A stretch of DNA of 64,000 nt from Streptosporangium lutulentum (GCF_030811455.1 NZ_JAUSQU010000001.1:6200001-6264000), one strand, 5' to 3'; positions 10,727 to 20,839 are shown, numbered from the stretch's first letter. Numbers and translations are program-made. The notes: generated from the sequence alone by a model not told the origin.

Positions 10727-11246
10727 GCACAGCCCCCCTTCGAATCTCGACGGTGGTACTAACGACACCCGCTCGGCCGACCTGGTCTTCGTCCCCACAT
10801 CCGCCTGCTGAGGGTTTCGCAGCTCTTTGCCACTACATGCCCTTCTCTTCTGGCAAGGAACATCTGGCTCCCTGGGAAGGCAGGACTTACCTCTAAGCCG
10901 CACCGTGATCGAGCGACAAAAAGTCGTCTTACGTGGACCGTTTGGCCTGCGGCTGGCATCGGCTAGCCAGGCCGGCTCCCTTACGGGAGTCGGTCCGGCG
11001 CAACCACGGACCCGAGCGGGTGCCATGGCTCAGACGCTATCCGTATCCAGGCCGAATGTCAGCCTGGAGGGCGGCCAAAGGATCACTTTGTGTAATTCTT
11101 CGCGGAGCCGCCGGGAGCCGAAGGTAGATACTTCGCCAGCCTCGCGCCCATACCCGAGGGTCTCTCGCGTCCGCTGAACAGCCGCGAGTCCGTGATCGAG
11201 ACAGGAAGTTGTGTCTCCGCGGTGAGGTCGGTCACGTACGTGACGG
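10727..11246. other. 520-bp non-coding region, probable hpf promoter and 5' leader
   Basis: No convincing gene on either strand. Composition is less GC-biased than the flanks. On the minus strand it holds small hairpins: CTCCC-GTAA-GGGAG with a GNRA-type loop (within 10972-10993) and CGAC-TTTTT-GTCG near 10910-10930. A perfect 14-base palindrome, GTCACGTACGTGAC, lies at 11231-11244 just past the comF stop. I recognise no known riboswitch here. Confidence 0.5.
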
Positions 11247-11975
11247 TCACTCTCCGTCACGATCTCTTATTTGATCTCTCCGGCGTGTCGCGGCGACGGT
11301 GGCGGCGAGGGCGACCGGCACCCCCGCCTCGCGGAGCGCCCTGGCGGCCTCGGCGAGCGTCGCGCCGGTGGTGACGATGTCGTCGACCAGCACGATCGGC
11401 CCTGAGACGCTTCTGTGATCCAATACAGGCCCGTTACGACCGGACGCCACCGTGAACGCCCAGGACAGGTTCGCGGCCCTCTGGGGCGAGCTCAGCCCCG
11501 CCTGGTCGGCGACCCGGCGGCGTTGGACGAGCGGCCTCTCCACGGTCGCCGGCCAACCGGCCGCGCGAAGACATCCGGCCGCCAGGTCCGCGAGCCGGGT
11601 CACCGGATCGTGCCCTCGGCGGCGCAGGGCCGAGCGGGCGCTGGGCACCGGCACGAGCGTGACCGGCCGCTCGCCCGCCGCGGCGGCGACCGCCAGGGCC
11701 AGCGCCCCGGCCAGCGGACGGACGAGAGCCGTACGGCCGCGCTCCTTGTAGGCGATGATCGCCCGGCGCGTGGCCCCCACGTACTCGGCCGCCGACCAGC
11801 ACTCGGGGAGGCCGGGCGGGGAGGGCACGGGCGTCCGGCGCGCGGGCTCTCCGTGCAGCTCCGCCGTACAGCGGGGGCAGACGAGGGCGCCGGGTGCGTC
11901 GCATCCGGCGCAGCGAGGCGGCAGGACCAGGTCGAGCAGAGCGGTCGGCACGCGTCCCAAGCTGTCAGACCCCAC
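11247..11975 (-). CDS. ComF-family phosphoribosyltransferase-like protein
   Basis: A 242-residue ComF-type protein. The N-terminus carries a double CxxC zinc site (CAGCDAPGALVCPRC) and the C-terminus the PRPP-binding loop IVLVDDIVTTGAT of type I phosphoribosyltransferases; VPVPSARSALRRRGHD is the family's middle motif. In competent bacteria ComF supports DNA uptake; in actinobacteria the role is unclear. It follows lpqB on the same strand after 78 bases, as in mycobacteria and Streptomyces. The start is uncertain: GTG 11975 gives the longest frame, and GTG 11951 (VPTALLDL) is an alternative with a weak GGGA before it. Confidence 0.88.
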   Translation of the reverse strand: MGSDSLGRVPTALLDLVLPPRCAGCDAPGALVCPRCTAELHGEPARRTPVPSPPGLPECWSAAEYVGATRRAIIAYKERGRTALVRPLAGALALAVAAAAGERPVTLVPVPSARSALRRRGHDPVTRLADLAAGCLRAAGWPATVERPLVQRRRVADQAGLSSPQRAANLSWAFTVASGRNGPVLDHRSVSGPIVLVDDIVTTGATLAEAARALREAGVPVALAATVAATRRRDQIRDRDGE

Positions 11976-12053
11976 CGACAGAAAGCCCGGTCCAGGAGCG
12001 TGCCGGCGGCGCGGGAGAGACGTCCGGCCCGTCGGAGGTCCCGGAGGGGAGAC

Positions 12054-13844
12054 TCAGCCCAGGGGGTAGGCCGGGTCGGTCGGGCCGTTCTCCACGAAGT
12101 CCGACTTTCCGGCCTCGTCCTTGACCAGGGCCTCCCATTTGGCGGAGGTCCAGTTCCAGTAGAGGATCTGCGACTTGCCGTTGTCCTCCTTCGCGCCGGC
12201 CAGCAGCGTGCCGTCCAGTGCGGTGATGCTCCCGATCCGGGGGTCGGAGGGCAGTTGCTTGGCCGCCGAGACGACCGAGGCCTCCAGCAGCACGGACTTG
12301 TCGGTGAGCATGTAGAGGCTCTTGCCGTCCTTCCAGGCGATGTCCTCGATCGTCTGGTTGCCCTGTATCTGGTTGCCCAGCACCACGGGCTGGAGGTTGT
12401 CGATGCGCGTCGCGCTCCCCTGGCCGATGACCGTGCCGATCAGGACCCGCTCCTCCGTCCCGTCCCTCACGACCACCGCGACGTGCACGCCGTCCCGCGC
12501 GACCTTGAGCAACTCGACGTAGAGCGTGTCCAGATCGGGGGCCGTGACCCGGTACTGCTGCCTGTTGTCGCTGTCGTGCCGGATCACCCTGGAGGTGTGG
12601 TCGTTGGGCCGGTCCACCGTCCACAGGGTGTTGTAACGGTCCCAGGACGGCGGCGTGAGGGACACGCCCGTGGTCCACTCCTTCCACTCGCCGCCCGGGG
12701 CGATCGGCGCGACGGAGATGCTCTTGCCGTCCTTCGAGAGCGCCGCCACCTGCCTCAACGCCTGACCGCTGATCGCGGGACGCGTGCGGGTTTCGTCCTT
12801 CTCCCCCGCCCTGCCCGGCACCGCCTGCCCGATCTTCTCCTTGGGCAGCAGCAGCCGCAGGCCGCCGTCGACCAGGTAGTACGGGGCGGCGTCGCGAGGG
12901 GTCATCCAGGGATCGAAGACCGACTGCTCCTGCGCGTCGATCCGGAGCGGGGCGTCGGAGTAGTAGGACTCGCCGTTCACCTCGACCTCGAAGCCCCACC
13001 CGCCCTTGGTGAGCCCGGAGAGCGTCCCGGCGAGCTGGGCGGCCATCGGGTCGACGAGATCGGGGGCCACCCGCTTGTTCAGGTTGATGATGACGCGGTT
13101 GTTCTCGGTGGTGACGTCGATGAGCCTGGTGCCCGGCTCGAAGGCGGTCTTCACCGCGCCCCGGAGCAGGCTGCTCGGCCCCTTGAGCAGTCGCTCGACC
13201 GCCGTCTTGGCGAAGTTCGAGGCGGGGTCGATCGGCACCCGGACCTGGTCGATCACCAGGCCCTTCCACTGGGAGTCCAGGAAGTACAGGTCCACGGAGA
13301 GGTAGCCGTGGTCGACGTCGGACTCCGACAGCAGCAGCTCTTTGGGCGCCTCGCTGATCCGCCACCCGTTCGGCTGCTTGACGAGGCTGAAGGGTTCGCT
13401 CAGGGTGCCGCCACTCGGCTGGTACCGGCCGTCCTGATCGATGTACGCCGTGATGGAGCCCTTGAACGTGACCCTGGTCTTGCCTTCCCGGGCGGGCGGG
13501 ATCTTCTCGTACTCGCCCGTCCCGTAGACCATCACACGGTCCTGCGGATTCCACTGCTTGGCGAAGTCGTCGGTGAGGTACTGACGCGCGACCTCACGTC
13601 CGAGGTCGTCCGGGCTCGCCATCGCGGCCCGGAAGCCGGTGACGATGTCCTCCGGCGACCAGCCGTCCTTCGGCGGCGTGGCGATGACCCGCGAGTACGG
13701 GTCACCCAGCGGATTGCCCTTGCGCACGTCTTCGAAGGTGATGGGCTTGTTTCCCGTGGGGATGACCGAGCAGGCCGTTCCGGCCCAGGCCAGCACGACG
13801 ATCAGGCTCACCGTTCCCACTCCGCGCCCGAACCTAGTCCACAT
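12054..13844 (-). CDS. lpqB: Lipoprotein LpqB, partner of the MtrAB system
   Basis: A 596-residue exported lipoprotein. The signal peptide ends in a lipobox with C25 (AWAGTAC). The N-terminal LpqB domain and a GerMN-type domain (about 190-300, VDLYFLDSQW, VPIDP, VIINLNKRV) are followed by a C-terminal six-blade-like beta-propeller region. LpqB contacts the extracytoplasmic domain of MtrB and modulates MtrA signalling in mycobacteria. The gene overlaps mtrB by 11 bases (13834-13844), so it is translationally coupled to it. Order mtrA-mtrB-lpqB is the conserved actinobacterial arrangement. Confidence 0.95.
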   Translation of the reverse strand: MWTRFGRGVGTVSLIVVLAWAGTACSVIPTGNKPITFEDVRKGNPLGDPYSRVIATPPKDGWSPEDIVTGFRAAMASPDDLGREVARQYLTDDFAKQWNPQDRVMVYGTGEYEKIPPAREGKTRVTFKGSITAYIDQDGRYQPSGGTLSEPFSLVKQPNGWRISEAPKELLLSESDVDHGYLSVDLYFLDSQWKGLVIDQVRVPIDPASNFAKTAVERLLKGPSSLLRGAVKTAFEPGTRLIDVTTENNRVIINLNKRVAPDLVDPMAAQLAGTLSGLTKGGWGFEVEVNGESYYSDAPLRIDAQEQSVFDPWMTPRDAAPYYLVDGGLRLLLPKEKIGQAVPGRAGEKDETRTRPAISGQALRQVAALSKDGKSISVAPIAPGGEWKEWTTGVSLTPPSWDRYNTLWTVDRPNDHTSRVIRHDSDNRQQYRVTAPDLDTLYVELLKVARDGVHVAVVVRDGTEERVLIGTVIGQGSATRIDNLQPVVLGNQIQGNQTIEDIAWKDGKSLYMLTDKSVLLEASVVSAAKQLPSDPRIGSITALDGTLLAGAKEDNGKSQILYWNWTSAKWEALVKDEAGKSDFVENGPTDPAYPLG

Positions 13845-15576
13845 CGCGTCCCCCGTCGGCCAGCGCCGGCAACAGCATCGGCGTCATGTGCCCCCGCCAG
13901 GTCCGCCGCATCTCCACCTCCGGCGGGACCAGCGGCAGCGGCGACCCCCTCAGCGCGGTCCCGGACACCCGGGGCAGCGAGAGCCGGAACTGCGACCCCT
14001 CCCCCGGCACTCCCCACGCCTGCAGCCAGCCGCCGTGCAGGATCGCGTCCTCGCGGGAGATCGCCAGCCCCAGCCCGGTGCCGCCGATGGTCCGCGCGCG
14101 GGACGGGTCGGCTCGCCAGAACCGGTCGAAGACCATGTTCTCCTCTCCCGGTTTCAGCCCCACCCCGTGATCGCGTACGGCCACCGCCACCGCGTCCCTG
14201 TCGGCGCCGACCGAGACGACGACCTCGCGGCCCTCGCCGTGCTCTATCGCGTTGAACAGCAGGTTGCGCAGGATGCGCTCGACCCGGCGGCTGTCCATCT
14301 CCGCCATGCAGGGCTCGCTCGGCAGGCGCAGGTCGAAGCGGGTGGAGTGACGCTCGGCCAGCGCCTCGGAGTCGGCGACCGCGCGGAGCACCACGTCCCT
14401 GACGTCCACGGAGTCGACGTCCAGGTCGGCCGCGCCCGCGTCGTAGCGGCTGATCTCCAGCAGGTCGGCGAGCATCGACTCGAAGCGGTTCAGCTGGTTC
14501 TGCATCAGCTCGGCGGACCTGGCCGCCATCGGGTCGAAGTCCTCGCGGGCGTCGTAGAGGAGGTCGGCCGCCATCCGCACGGTCGTCAAGGGGGTGCGCA
14601 GCTCGTGCGACACGTCCGAGACGAACTGCCGCTGGACCTGGGAGAGCTCCTCAAGCTGGTGGATCTTCAACGCCAGGTTGGCGGCCATCTCGTTGAAGGA
14701 GGTGGCCAGCCGCGCCAGGTCGTCCTCGCCCCGGACCTTCAGCCGCTCGTCCAGGCGCCCGGCGGCCAGCCGCTCGGCGGCCTGCCGGGTCAGCCGTACC
14801 GGTGTGACCACCTGGCGGGTGACCAGCGAGGCGATCGCGGCCAGCAGCAGCACCAGGCCGGCGCCGACGGCGGTGAGCTTCTGCTGGACGGAGGAGAGGG
14901 TCTGCTCCTCCTTGTCCAGCGGGACGAGGTGGTAGATCTCGTAGGAGTCGTCGAGTCCGGTCTCCCCGGTGTCGAGGCGGGTTCCGATGATCATGCCCTG
15001 CACCGGTTCGGACTGCCCCTTGTAGTAGAGGCGGTCGTACCAGATGCTGTCCTCCCCGGCCGGTTTCTTGAACAGCTCCTCGCGCTGCTTCTCCGGGATG
15101 CTGATCGGATCGATCTCCGGAGTGGCCTGGAACTCCCCCGGCCGGTTCTCGTTACGGATGATCACCGAGTACCGGCTGGCGGATCCCGCGCGCTGCGCGA
15201 GCGCGCGGGTGGCCTGGCCGAGCGGGCTGTCCCCGCCCGTCTGGAGCGCCTCACCGGAGTCGTCGGGCTGGTCGGCCGCGTCGGCGTCGGGCCGGGTCAG
15301 ATATCCCAGCACCGTGTTCCTGTCGGACTGCGCCTCGCTCTTCGCCGACAGCTCCCTGGTCTCCAGAGTGGTCGAGATGATCTGCTGCATGAGGAAGACG
15401 CCGAGCACGGCCACCACCGCGATGGAGATGACCATCGTGCTGGTGACCACGCGGAGTTGCAGGGAGCGCCGCCAGATCCGGCGCGCGCCTCCCGCCATGC
15501 GGCGAGCCCGCCGACGGACACCCCGCGCCACCTGGCGCAGGGTGCGACGTCGGCGTTTCTTCGACGGGGAGGGCAT
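13834..15576 (-). CDS. mtrB: Sensor histidine kinase MtrB
   Basis: A 580-residue kinase. After a very basic N-terminal 40 residues come transmembrane helix 1 (about 41-63), an extracytoplasmic sensor region (about 64-234), transmembrane helix 2 (about 235-256), HAMP, then HisKA with the phospho-acceptor H324 (FVSDVSHELRTPLTT) and an HATPase domain (NLLFNAIEHGEG, DHGVGLKPGE, GTGLGLAISRE). It phosphorylates MtrA in response to envelope or osmotic state and links to cell division and, in Streptomyces, development. It starts 27 bases after mtrA and overlaps lpqB by 11 bases. Confidence 0.96.
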   Translation of the reverse strand: MPSPSKKRRRRTLRQVARGVRRRARRMAGGARRIWRRSLQLRVVTSTMVISIAVVAVLGVFLMQQIISTTLETRELSAKSEAQSDRNTVLGYLTRPDADAADQPDDSGEALQTGGDSPLGQATRALAQRAGSASRYSVIIRNENRPGEFQATPEIDPISIPEKQREELFKKPAGEDSIWYDRLYYKGQSEPVQGMIIGTRLDTGETGLDDSYEIYHLVPLDKEEQTLSSVQQKLTAVGAGLVLLLAAIASLVTRQVVTPVRLTRQAAERLAAGRLDERLKVRGEDDLARLATSFNEMAANLALKIHQLEELSQVQRQFVSDVSHELRTPLTTVRMAADLLYDAREDFDPMAARSAELMQNQLNRFESMLADLLEISRYDAGAADLDVDSVDVRDVVLRAVADSEALAERHSTRFDLRLPSEPCMAEMDSRRVERILRNLLFNAIEHGEGREVVVSVGADRDAVAVAVRDHGVGLKPGEENMVFDRFWRADPSRARTIGGTGLGLAISREDAILHGGWLQAWGVPGEGSQFRLSLPRVSGTALRGSPLPLVPPEVEMRRTWRGHMTPMLLPALADGGRDVD

Positions 15577-15603
15577 GTCGGATCCGCAACGAGCCGCGCG
15601 GGC

Positions 15604-16281
15604 CTAGGCCGGACCGGCCTTGTAGCCCACTCCGCGGACCGTCACGACGATCTCGGGGTGCTCGGGGTCTTTCTCGATCTTGGCGCGAAGCCGCTGGACG
15701 TGCACGTTGACCAGGCGGGTGTCGGCCGCGTGGCGGTAACCCCACACCTGCTCCAGCAGGACCTCACGGGTGAAGACCTGCCGCGGCTTGCGGGCGAGGG
15801 CGACCAGCAGGTCGAACTCGAGCGGGGTGAGGTTTATGGTCTCCTCCTCCCGCTTGACCGAGTGCCCGGCGACGTCGATGGTGATGTCGCCGATCTGCAG
15901 GATCTCCGGAGTCGGCTCGTCGGTGCGGCGCAGCCGCGCGCGGACGCGGGCCACGAGCTCCTTGGGCTTGAACGGCTTGACGATGTAGTCGTCGGCCCCG
16001 GACTCCAGTCCGAGCACCACATCGATCGTGTCGCTCTTGGCGGTCAGCATGACGATCGGCACACCGGACTCGGCCCGGATGCGACGGCACACGTCGATGC
16101 CGTCGGCGCCGGGCAGCATCAGATCGAGCAGGACCAAATCCGGCCGGGTGTCACGGAAGGCGTCGAGCGCCTTGTCCCCGTCGGAGACGAAGGAAGGCTC
16201 GAAACCCTCCCCGCGCAGCACGATACCGAGCATCTCGGCGAGAGCGGCGTCGTCGTCGACGACCAGCACGCGTCCTTTCAT
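15604..16281 (-). CDS. mtrA: DNA-binding response regulator MtrA
   Basis: A 225-residue OmpR/PhoB-type regulator: receiver domain with acidic pocket VVDDD, phospho-acceptor D53 (LVLLDLMLPGADG) and K at VKPFKPKEL, then a winged-helix DNA-binding domain (LTPLEFDLLVALA, VWGYRHAADTRLVNVHVQRLRAKIE). It is nearly identical in plan to the mycobacterial master regulator of division and envelope genes. First gene of mtrA-mtrB-lpqB, preceded by a 344-base divergent gap that must hold its promoter. Confidence 0.97.
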   Translation of the reverse strand: MKGRVLVVDDDAALAEMLGIVLRGEGFEPSFVSDGDKALDAFRDTRPDLVLLDLMLPGADGIDVCRRIRAESGVPIVMLTAKSDTIDVVLGLESGADDYIVKPFKPKELVARVRARLRRTDEPTPEILQIGDITIDVAGHSVKREEETINLTPLEFDLLVALARKPRQVFTREVLLEQVWGYRHAADTRLVNVHVQRLRAKIEKDPEHPEIVVTVRGVGYKAGPA

Positions 16282-16625
16282 GGCCCCTCATTCGGTTTAC
16301 GCAGTTTGGGAGTTCTTGGGATAAACCGCTCGGTTGTCGAAGATTACCCTTGTCCGACTACTGGATGACACCGCCCGACGACTGGACATCCAAATGGCGA
16401 ATTTTAGGTGCATGCAACGTAAAGCGTGTTGTGGTGCCCCCGTGCGGCCATCTCCGGTCTCGGCGACTGCGGACGCCAAGCGAAGGTGGTCGCAACCCCA
16501 GTCTGCGGTAAACGATGGTCTCTCGGCCATCCCTTGAGGATCTCCCATCGATCTCCAGGGGGGTGAAATCTCTACGTGATCTCCCGATCACCACGATCGG
16601 CGTGCCCACATGTCAGGATTGGGAT
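16282..16625. promoter_or_regulatory. 344-bp divergent promoter region of mtrA and the plus-strand MoxR operon
   Basis: No gene is evident. It is relatively AT-rich near 16290-16420 (for example GGCGAATTTTAGG at 16395), as expected for promoters. GGTTTACGC at 16294 and GGTAAACG at 16507 loosely resemble half sites of the GTAAC-type MtrA box, but I see no good tandem pair, so autoregulation is only a possibility. Confidence 0.5.
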
Positions 16626-17891
16626 ATGTCAGATGGTCACGGATCGACTCCCGGTACGCCTTCCGGCTGGGCGCCCAACCAACCTCCGCCGTACAGCGAC
16701 ACCCCGGGATCGCCGTGGACCGCGCCCGGTTCGGGCCCCGACGCGCCGCCGCCCGGCGGCCCGCGGGATCCGGGGCAGGCGCCCGATCGGCAGGACCCGT
16801 CCCACCGGCTCGACCCCTACGACCCGCGGCCACCGTACGGCGACCACCGGCCGCCGCCCGCGACGCGGCCGGGGATCGTCCCGTTGCGCCCGCTCGGTCT
16901 GGGCGACATCCTCGACGGCGCGATCCAGCTGATCCGCTCCGACCCGAAGACCGTCCTGGGCCTGTCCGCGATCGCCGCCGCGCTGGGTGCGATCCCCGTG
17001 GCGATCGGCCAGGCCCTCGTGCTGGGATCGCTCGTCCCGGTCCTGAGAGACCCGTCGGCCGAGACCCCGGATCCGGGCTTCCTCTCCCAGTACGGCACCA
17101 GCCTGTTCTCCTACACGGTGCAGTTCGTCGCGGTGGTCCTGCTGAGCGGCCTGCTGACCGGGATCCTGGGCCGCGCGTTCTTCGGCGGCAGGATGACGGC
17201 GGGCGACGCCCGGCGACTGGTCCGGAGCCGGGCGCCCGCCCTGGCGGGGCTGGCGGCCGTCGGCGTCCTGCTCCTGCTGGCCCCGCTGTTCCTGCTCGCC
17301 GGGCTGCTCGTCACGCTGGACGCGACCGGGGCGGTGGGAGCGCTCCTGAACATGCTGGCGGTCCTGGGCTTCCTCGCCTACGCCTGCCTCGTCATCACCC
17401 GCCTGGCGTTCGCGGCGCCCGTGGCGGTCATGGAGCGGCGCGGCGTCGCCGACTCCCTGCGCCGGTCCTGGTACCTGGTCACCGGCGGCTTCTGGCGGAC
17501 GTTCGGCGTCCTGCTGCTCACGCTGGCCATCACGGTCCTGATCTCCAACGTGCTCGCCTTCCCCTTCACCCTGGCCGGGGTCTTCATCGGCTTCTTCACC
17601 GAGATCTCCACCGCCTCACAGATCGCCGTGGCGGTTCTGATCGCCGTGGGCGGCATCGTCGGCACGATGATCACCTATCCGTTCCAGGCCGCGGTCAACG
17701 GCCTGCTCTACGCCGACCGGCGGATGCGCGCCGAGGCGTTCGACCTGGTGCTGCTGACCGAGGCGATCGAGCAGCGGCATCAGGGCCGGGCGCGCGCGTC
17801 GGCCGGTGAGGCGTGGGACCCGTCCACCGCGCCCGGCGACCCCGCCCGGTCGGAGCACTTCGGTCAGGGATCTCCGTGGTCCCGCTCCTGA
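16626..17891 (+). CDS. Polytopic membrane protein, glycerophosphodiester-phosphodiesterase membrane-domain-like
   Basis: A 421-residue protein with a disordered Pro/Gly-rich N-terminus (about 1-85, ending PGIVPLRPLGLGDILDGAIQLIRSDPK) and about six hydrophobic segments after it (for example ALAGLAAVGVLLLLAPLFLLAGLL and TFGVLLLTLAITVLISN). The LxxGDILDGAxxLIRxxPK entry motif is typical of the actinobacterial family often named after the GdpP-type membrane domain; no enzyme domain is present. The frame extends upstream to 16515, but ATG 16626 has AGGA 8 bases before it and gives the usual MSDG-type start. First gene of a coupled operon; its end overlaps the DUF4129 gene by 16 bases. Confidence 0.85.
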   Translation: MSDGHGSTPGTPSGWAPNQPPPYSDTPGSPWTAPGSGPDAPPPGGPRDPGQAPDRQDPSHRLDPYDPRPPYGDHRPPPATRPGIVPLRPLGLGDILDGAIQLIRSDPKTVLGLSAIAAALGAIPVAIGQALVLGSLVPVLRDPSAETPDPGFLSQYGTSLFSYTVQFVAVVLLSGLLTGILGRAFFGGRMTAGDARRLVRSRAPALAGLAAVGVLLLLAPLFLLAGLLVTLDATGAVGALLNMLAVLGFLAYACLVITRLAFAAPVAVMERRGVADSLRRSWYLVTGGFWRTFGVLLLTLAITVLISNVLAFPFTLAGVFIGFFTEISTASQIAVAVLIAVGGIVGTMITYPFQAAVNGLLYADRRMRAEAFDLVLLTEAIEQRHQGRARASAGEAWDPSTAPGDPARSEHFGQGSPWSRS

Positions 17892-18520
17892 CCTTCCTCA
17901 TCGGCCTCGACATCGATCGCGGCACGGCCCGGCGCGAGGCGATCCAGGAACTGCTCAAGTCCGAGTACGCCAAGGAGTCGCTGGTCGACCGCGTCACGCG
18001 TTCGGTGGACCAGTTCATCGGCGACCTGCTGGACCGGGAGTCCGTGGGCGTGGTCGGCAGCGTGGCCGCGCGAGCCGCCCTCGTCGCGATCGTGATCGCG
18101 ATCATCGTCGCGGTGATCGTGATCGCGCGCAGGACCGCCCGGGGCGGCACCGCTCGCCAGGAGGGGATCTTCGGAGAACGGCGCCGCACCGCCTCCGAGC
18201 ACCGCGAGGCCGCCGAACGGCTGGCCGCCGAAGGCCGCTGGGCCGAGGCGATCCGCGAGCGGCTCCGTGCCGTCGCCCGCGACCTGGAGGACCGCGTCAT
18301 CGTCGACTCCACACCCGGCCGCACCGCCGGCGAACTCGCCGCCGAGGCGGGACGCGCCCTGCCGGACCTCGCCTCCGACCTCACCACCGCGGCCCGGGTG
18401 TTCGACGACGTGACCTACGGCGAGCTGCCGGGCACCGCCGACGACTACGCGATGCTGCGCGACCTCGACGAACGCCTGCGCACCGCCCGGCCGACGCTGG
18501 AGAAGGCGGGCCCGTCGTGA
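17876..18520 (+). CDS. DUF4129 domain-containing membrane protein
   Basis: A 214-residue protein with one central membrane helix (AALVAIVIAIIVAVIVIA, about 63-80) and a C-terminal cytoplasmic DUF4129 domain (RRTASEHREAAERLAAEGRWAEAIRERLRAVARDLE, then PGRTAGELAAEAG and FDDVTYG). GTG 17876 was chosen: AGGGA lies 6 bases upstream and the product begins VVPLLTF just before the characteristic DRGTARREAIQELLKSEYA. It overlaps both neighbours. DUF4129 proteins occur with MoxR ATPases and DUF58 proteins; a scaffold role in that membrane complex is inferred. Confidence 0.88.
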   Translation: MVPLLTFLIGLDIDRGTARREAIQELLKSEYAKESLVDRVTRSVDQFIGDLLDRESVGVVGSVAARAALVAIVIAIIVAVIVIARRTARGGTARQEGIFGERRRTASEHREAAERLAAEGRWAEAIRERLRAVARDLEDRVIVDSTPGRTAGELAAEAGRALPDLASDLTTAARVFDDVTYGELPGTADDYAMLRDLDERLRTARPTLEKAGPS

Positions 18521-19689
18521 GCCTCGCCGCACCCCCGCGAGAGGGGTCGACCTCCACCTCGCCGACCGCGAGAAGCCTCTGGCGCGGCGGCCGGGGCATC
18601 CTGCTGATCGCGCTCCTCGTGGTCGCCGCCGCCGCCGTCGGCGTGCTGCTCAACGGCTCGTCGCAGGGCGGCAGGCCGCTGGACCCCGCCGACACCTCGC
18701 TGTCGGGCGCCCAGGGTCTGGCCCAGCTGCTGCGGGCGCGAGGCGTGCGGGTCGTACGGGTCACCTCCGTCGCCGAGGCCCGCACCGCCGGTCTGGAGGC
18801 CGCCGGCACGGGTGCCACGCTGCTGCTCGGCGACCCCTCCTTCTCCAGGTCCGAGGCCCGGCAGCTCGCCGCTCTGCCCGCCGATCGGCTCCTGGTCGGG
18901 GTGCGGTTCCCGCTGGACGTGCTCGCACCGGGTGTGGCGGTGCGGGAGGACGCGCGGGCGCGTTCCCGCGAGCCCGGATGCGCGCTCCCCGCCGCGGCCC
19001 GGGCGGGCAGCGCCTACATGGGCGGCGTGGCCCTCACCGCGCCCTCGGGGGCGATCGGCTGCTACCCCGCGAACGGGGCGCCCACCCTGGTCCGCGCGCA
19101 AGACGGGGACCGCACCGTCACGGTCACGGGCGACGGCCAGTTCATGACCAACCTGCGGCTGGCCGAGGACGGCAACGCCGCGCTGGCGATGAACCTGGCC
19201 GGAGCCCGCCCGATGTTGATCTGGCTGGTGCGCCCCGAGGCCGCCCCCGAGGCCGCGGGCGGGGCGAGTCTCTACGATCTGATCCCCGACGGGGTCAAAT
19301 GGGCCGTGGCGCAGGTGTCCCTCGCGGTGCTGCTGCTGGCGCTCTGGCGAGGCCGCAGGCTCGGCCCGGTGGTGGCCGAACGGCTGCCGGTCGTGGTCAG
19401 GGCGGCCGAGACGGTCGAGGGCCGTGCCAGGCTCTACCGTGCGAGGCGAGCCCGCGACCGGGCCGCCGCCGCCCTTCGCGGAGGTTTCACCGACCGGGTC
19501 ACCCCCCGGCTCGGGCTGCCCTCGGCGGCCGGGCCCGACGCGACGGTGCAGGCGATCACCGAAAGGACCGGACAGGAGGCCGTGCGCGTGAGCACGGCCC
19601 TGTACGGCCCGCCGCCGGCCGACGAGACCGGGCTGGTCGCCTTGGCCGCATTTCTGGACATGTTGGAAAGGCAGGTTGGAGAGTCGTGA
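18517..19689 (+). CDS. DUF4350 domain-containing membrane protein
   Basis: A 390-residue protein with an N-terminal membrane anchor (GILLIALLVVAAAAVGVLL, about 28-46), an extracytoplasmic DUF4350 domain (DTSLSGAQGLAQLLRARGVRVVRV, LLLGDPSFSRSE), a second helix (WAVAQVSLAVLLLALWRG, about 265) and a cytoplasmic tail with basic helices. GTG 18517 overlaps the preceding stop as GTGA, the standard coupling in this operon. DUF4350 is seen in MoxR/DUF58/DUF4129 clusters; molecular function unknown. Confidence 0.88.
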   Translation: MSLAAPPREGSTSTSPTARSLWRGGRGILLIALLVVAAAAVGVLLNGSSQGGRPLDPADTSLSGAQGLAQLLRARGVRVVRVTSVAEARTAGLEAAGTGATLLLGDPSFSRSEARQLAALPADRLLVGVRFPLDVLAPGVAVREDARARSREPGCALPAAARAGSAYMGGVALTAPSGAIGCYPANGAPTLVRAQDGDRTVTVTGDGQFMTNLRLAEDGNAALAMNLAGARPMLIWLVRPEAAPEAAGGASLYDLIPDGVKWAVAQVSLAVLLLALWRGRRLGPVVAERLPVVVRAAETVEGRARLYRARRARDRAAAALRGGFTDRVTPRLGLPSAAGPDATVQAITERTGQEAVRVSTALYGPPPADETGLVALAAFLDMLERQVGES

Positions 19690-19769
19690 GCGAGCGAGCC
19701 AATATACGCGGCAGCCTGCGCACAAGGCCGACGAAGGAGGCCCTTGTGCGCGAGCGTAGCGAGCGAGCC
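19686..19769. repeat. Direct GAGCGAGCGAGCC repeats flanking a hairpin
   Basis: GAGCGAGCGAGCC occurs just after 19686 and again, as AGCGAGCGAGCC, ending at 19769. Between them GCGCACAAGG (19718-19727) pairs with CCTTGTGCGC (19742-19751). The arrangement looks like a small dispersed intergenic element. Confidence 0.55.
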
Positions 19770-19825
19770 GGAACGCACGGCCCCCGCGGAACCACCGTGG
19801 TCCCGAGGCAGGAAAAGGAGAACTC

Positions 19826-19829
<4 letters not shown>
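19686..19829 (+). CDS. Possible 47-residue coupled ORF between DUF4350 and moxR (tentative)
   Basis: A short frame starts at GTG 19686 in a GTGA overlap with the DUF4350 stop and ends at TGA 19827-19829 in a GTGA overlap with the MoxR start, so it exactly bridges the two genes. The product is basic and Arg/Ser/Glu-rich (VSERANIRGSLRTRPTKEA, then VRERSERAGTHG) with no domain I recognise. Much of it is built from a repeat (GAGCGAGCGAGCC twice) and a hairpin, so it may be a repeat element that happens to stay open rather than a real protein. Either reading keeps ribosomes moving into moxR, which also has its own AAGGAG. Confidence 0.35.
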
Positions 19830-20836
<1,007 letters not shown>

Positions 20837-20839
20837 TCC

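Noticed and set aside
10827-11177. A 116-codon plus-strand frame in the hpf upstream gap
   Set aside because: No ribosome site, no recognisable domain, Ser/Arg-rich composition typical of chance frames.
13639-16368. A 909-codon plus-strand frame opposite mtrA-mtrB-lpqB
   Set aside because: Antisense shadow; the three minus-strand genes have full domains and coupling.
19690-19825. Insertion-sequence remnant before moxR
   Set aside because: Repeats and a hairpin are present but no transposase fragment or target-site duplication; kept only as a small repeat element.
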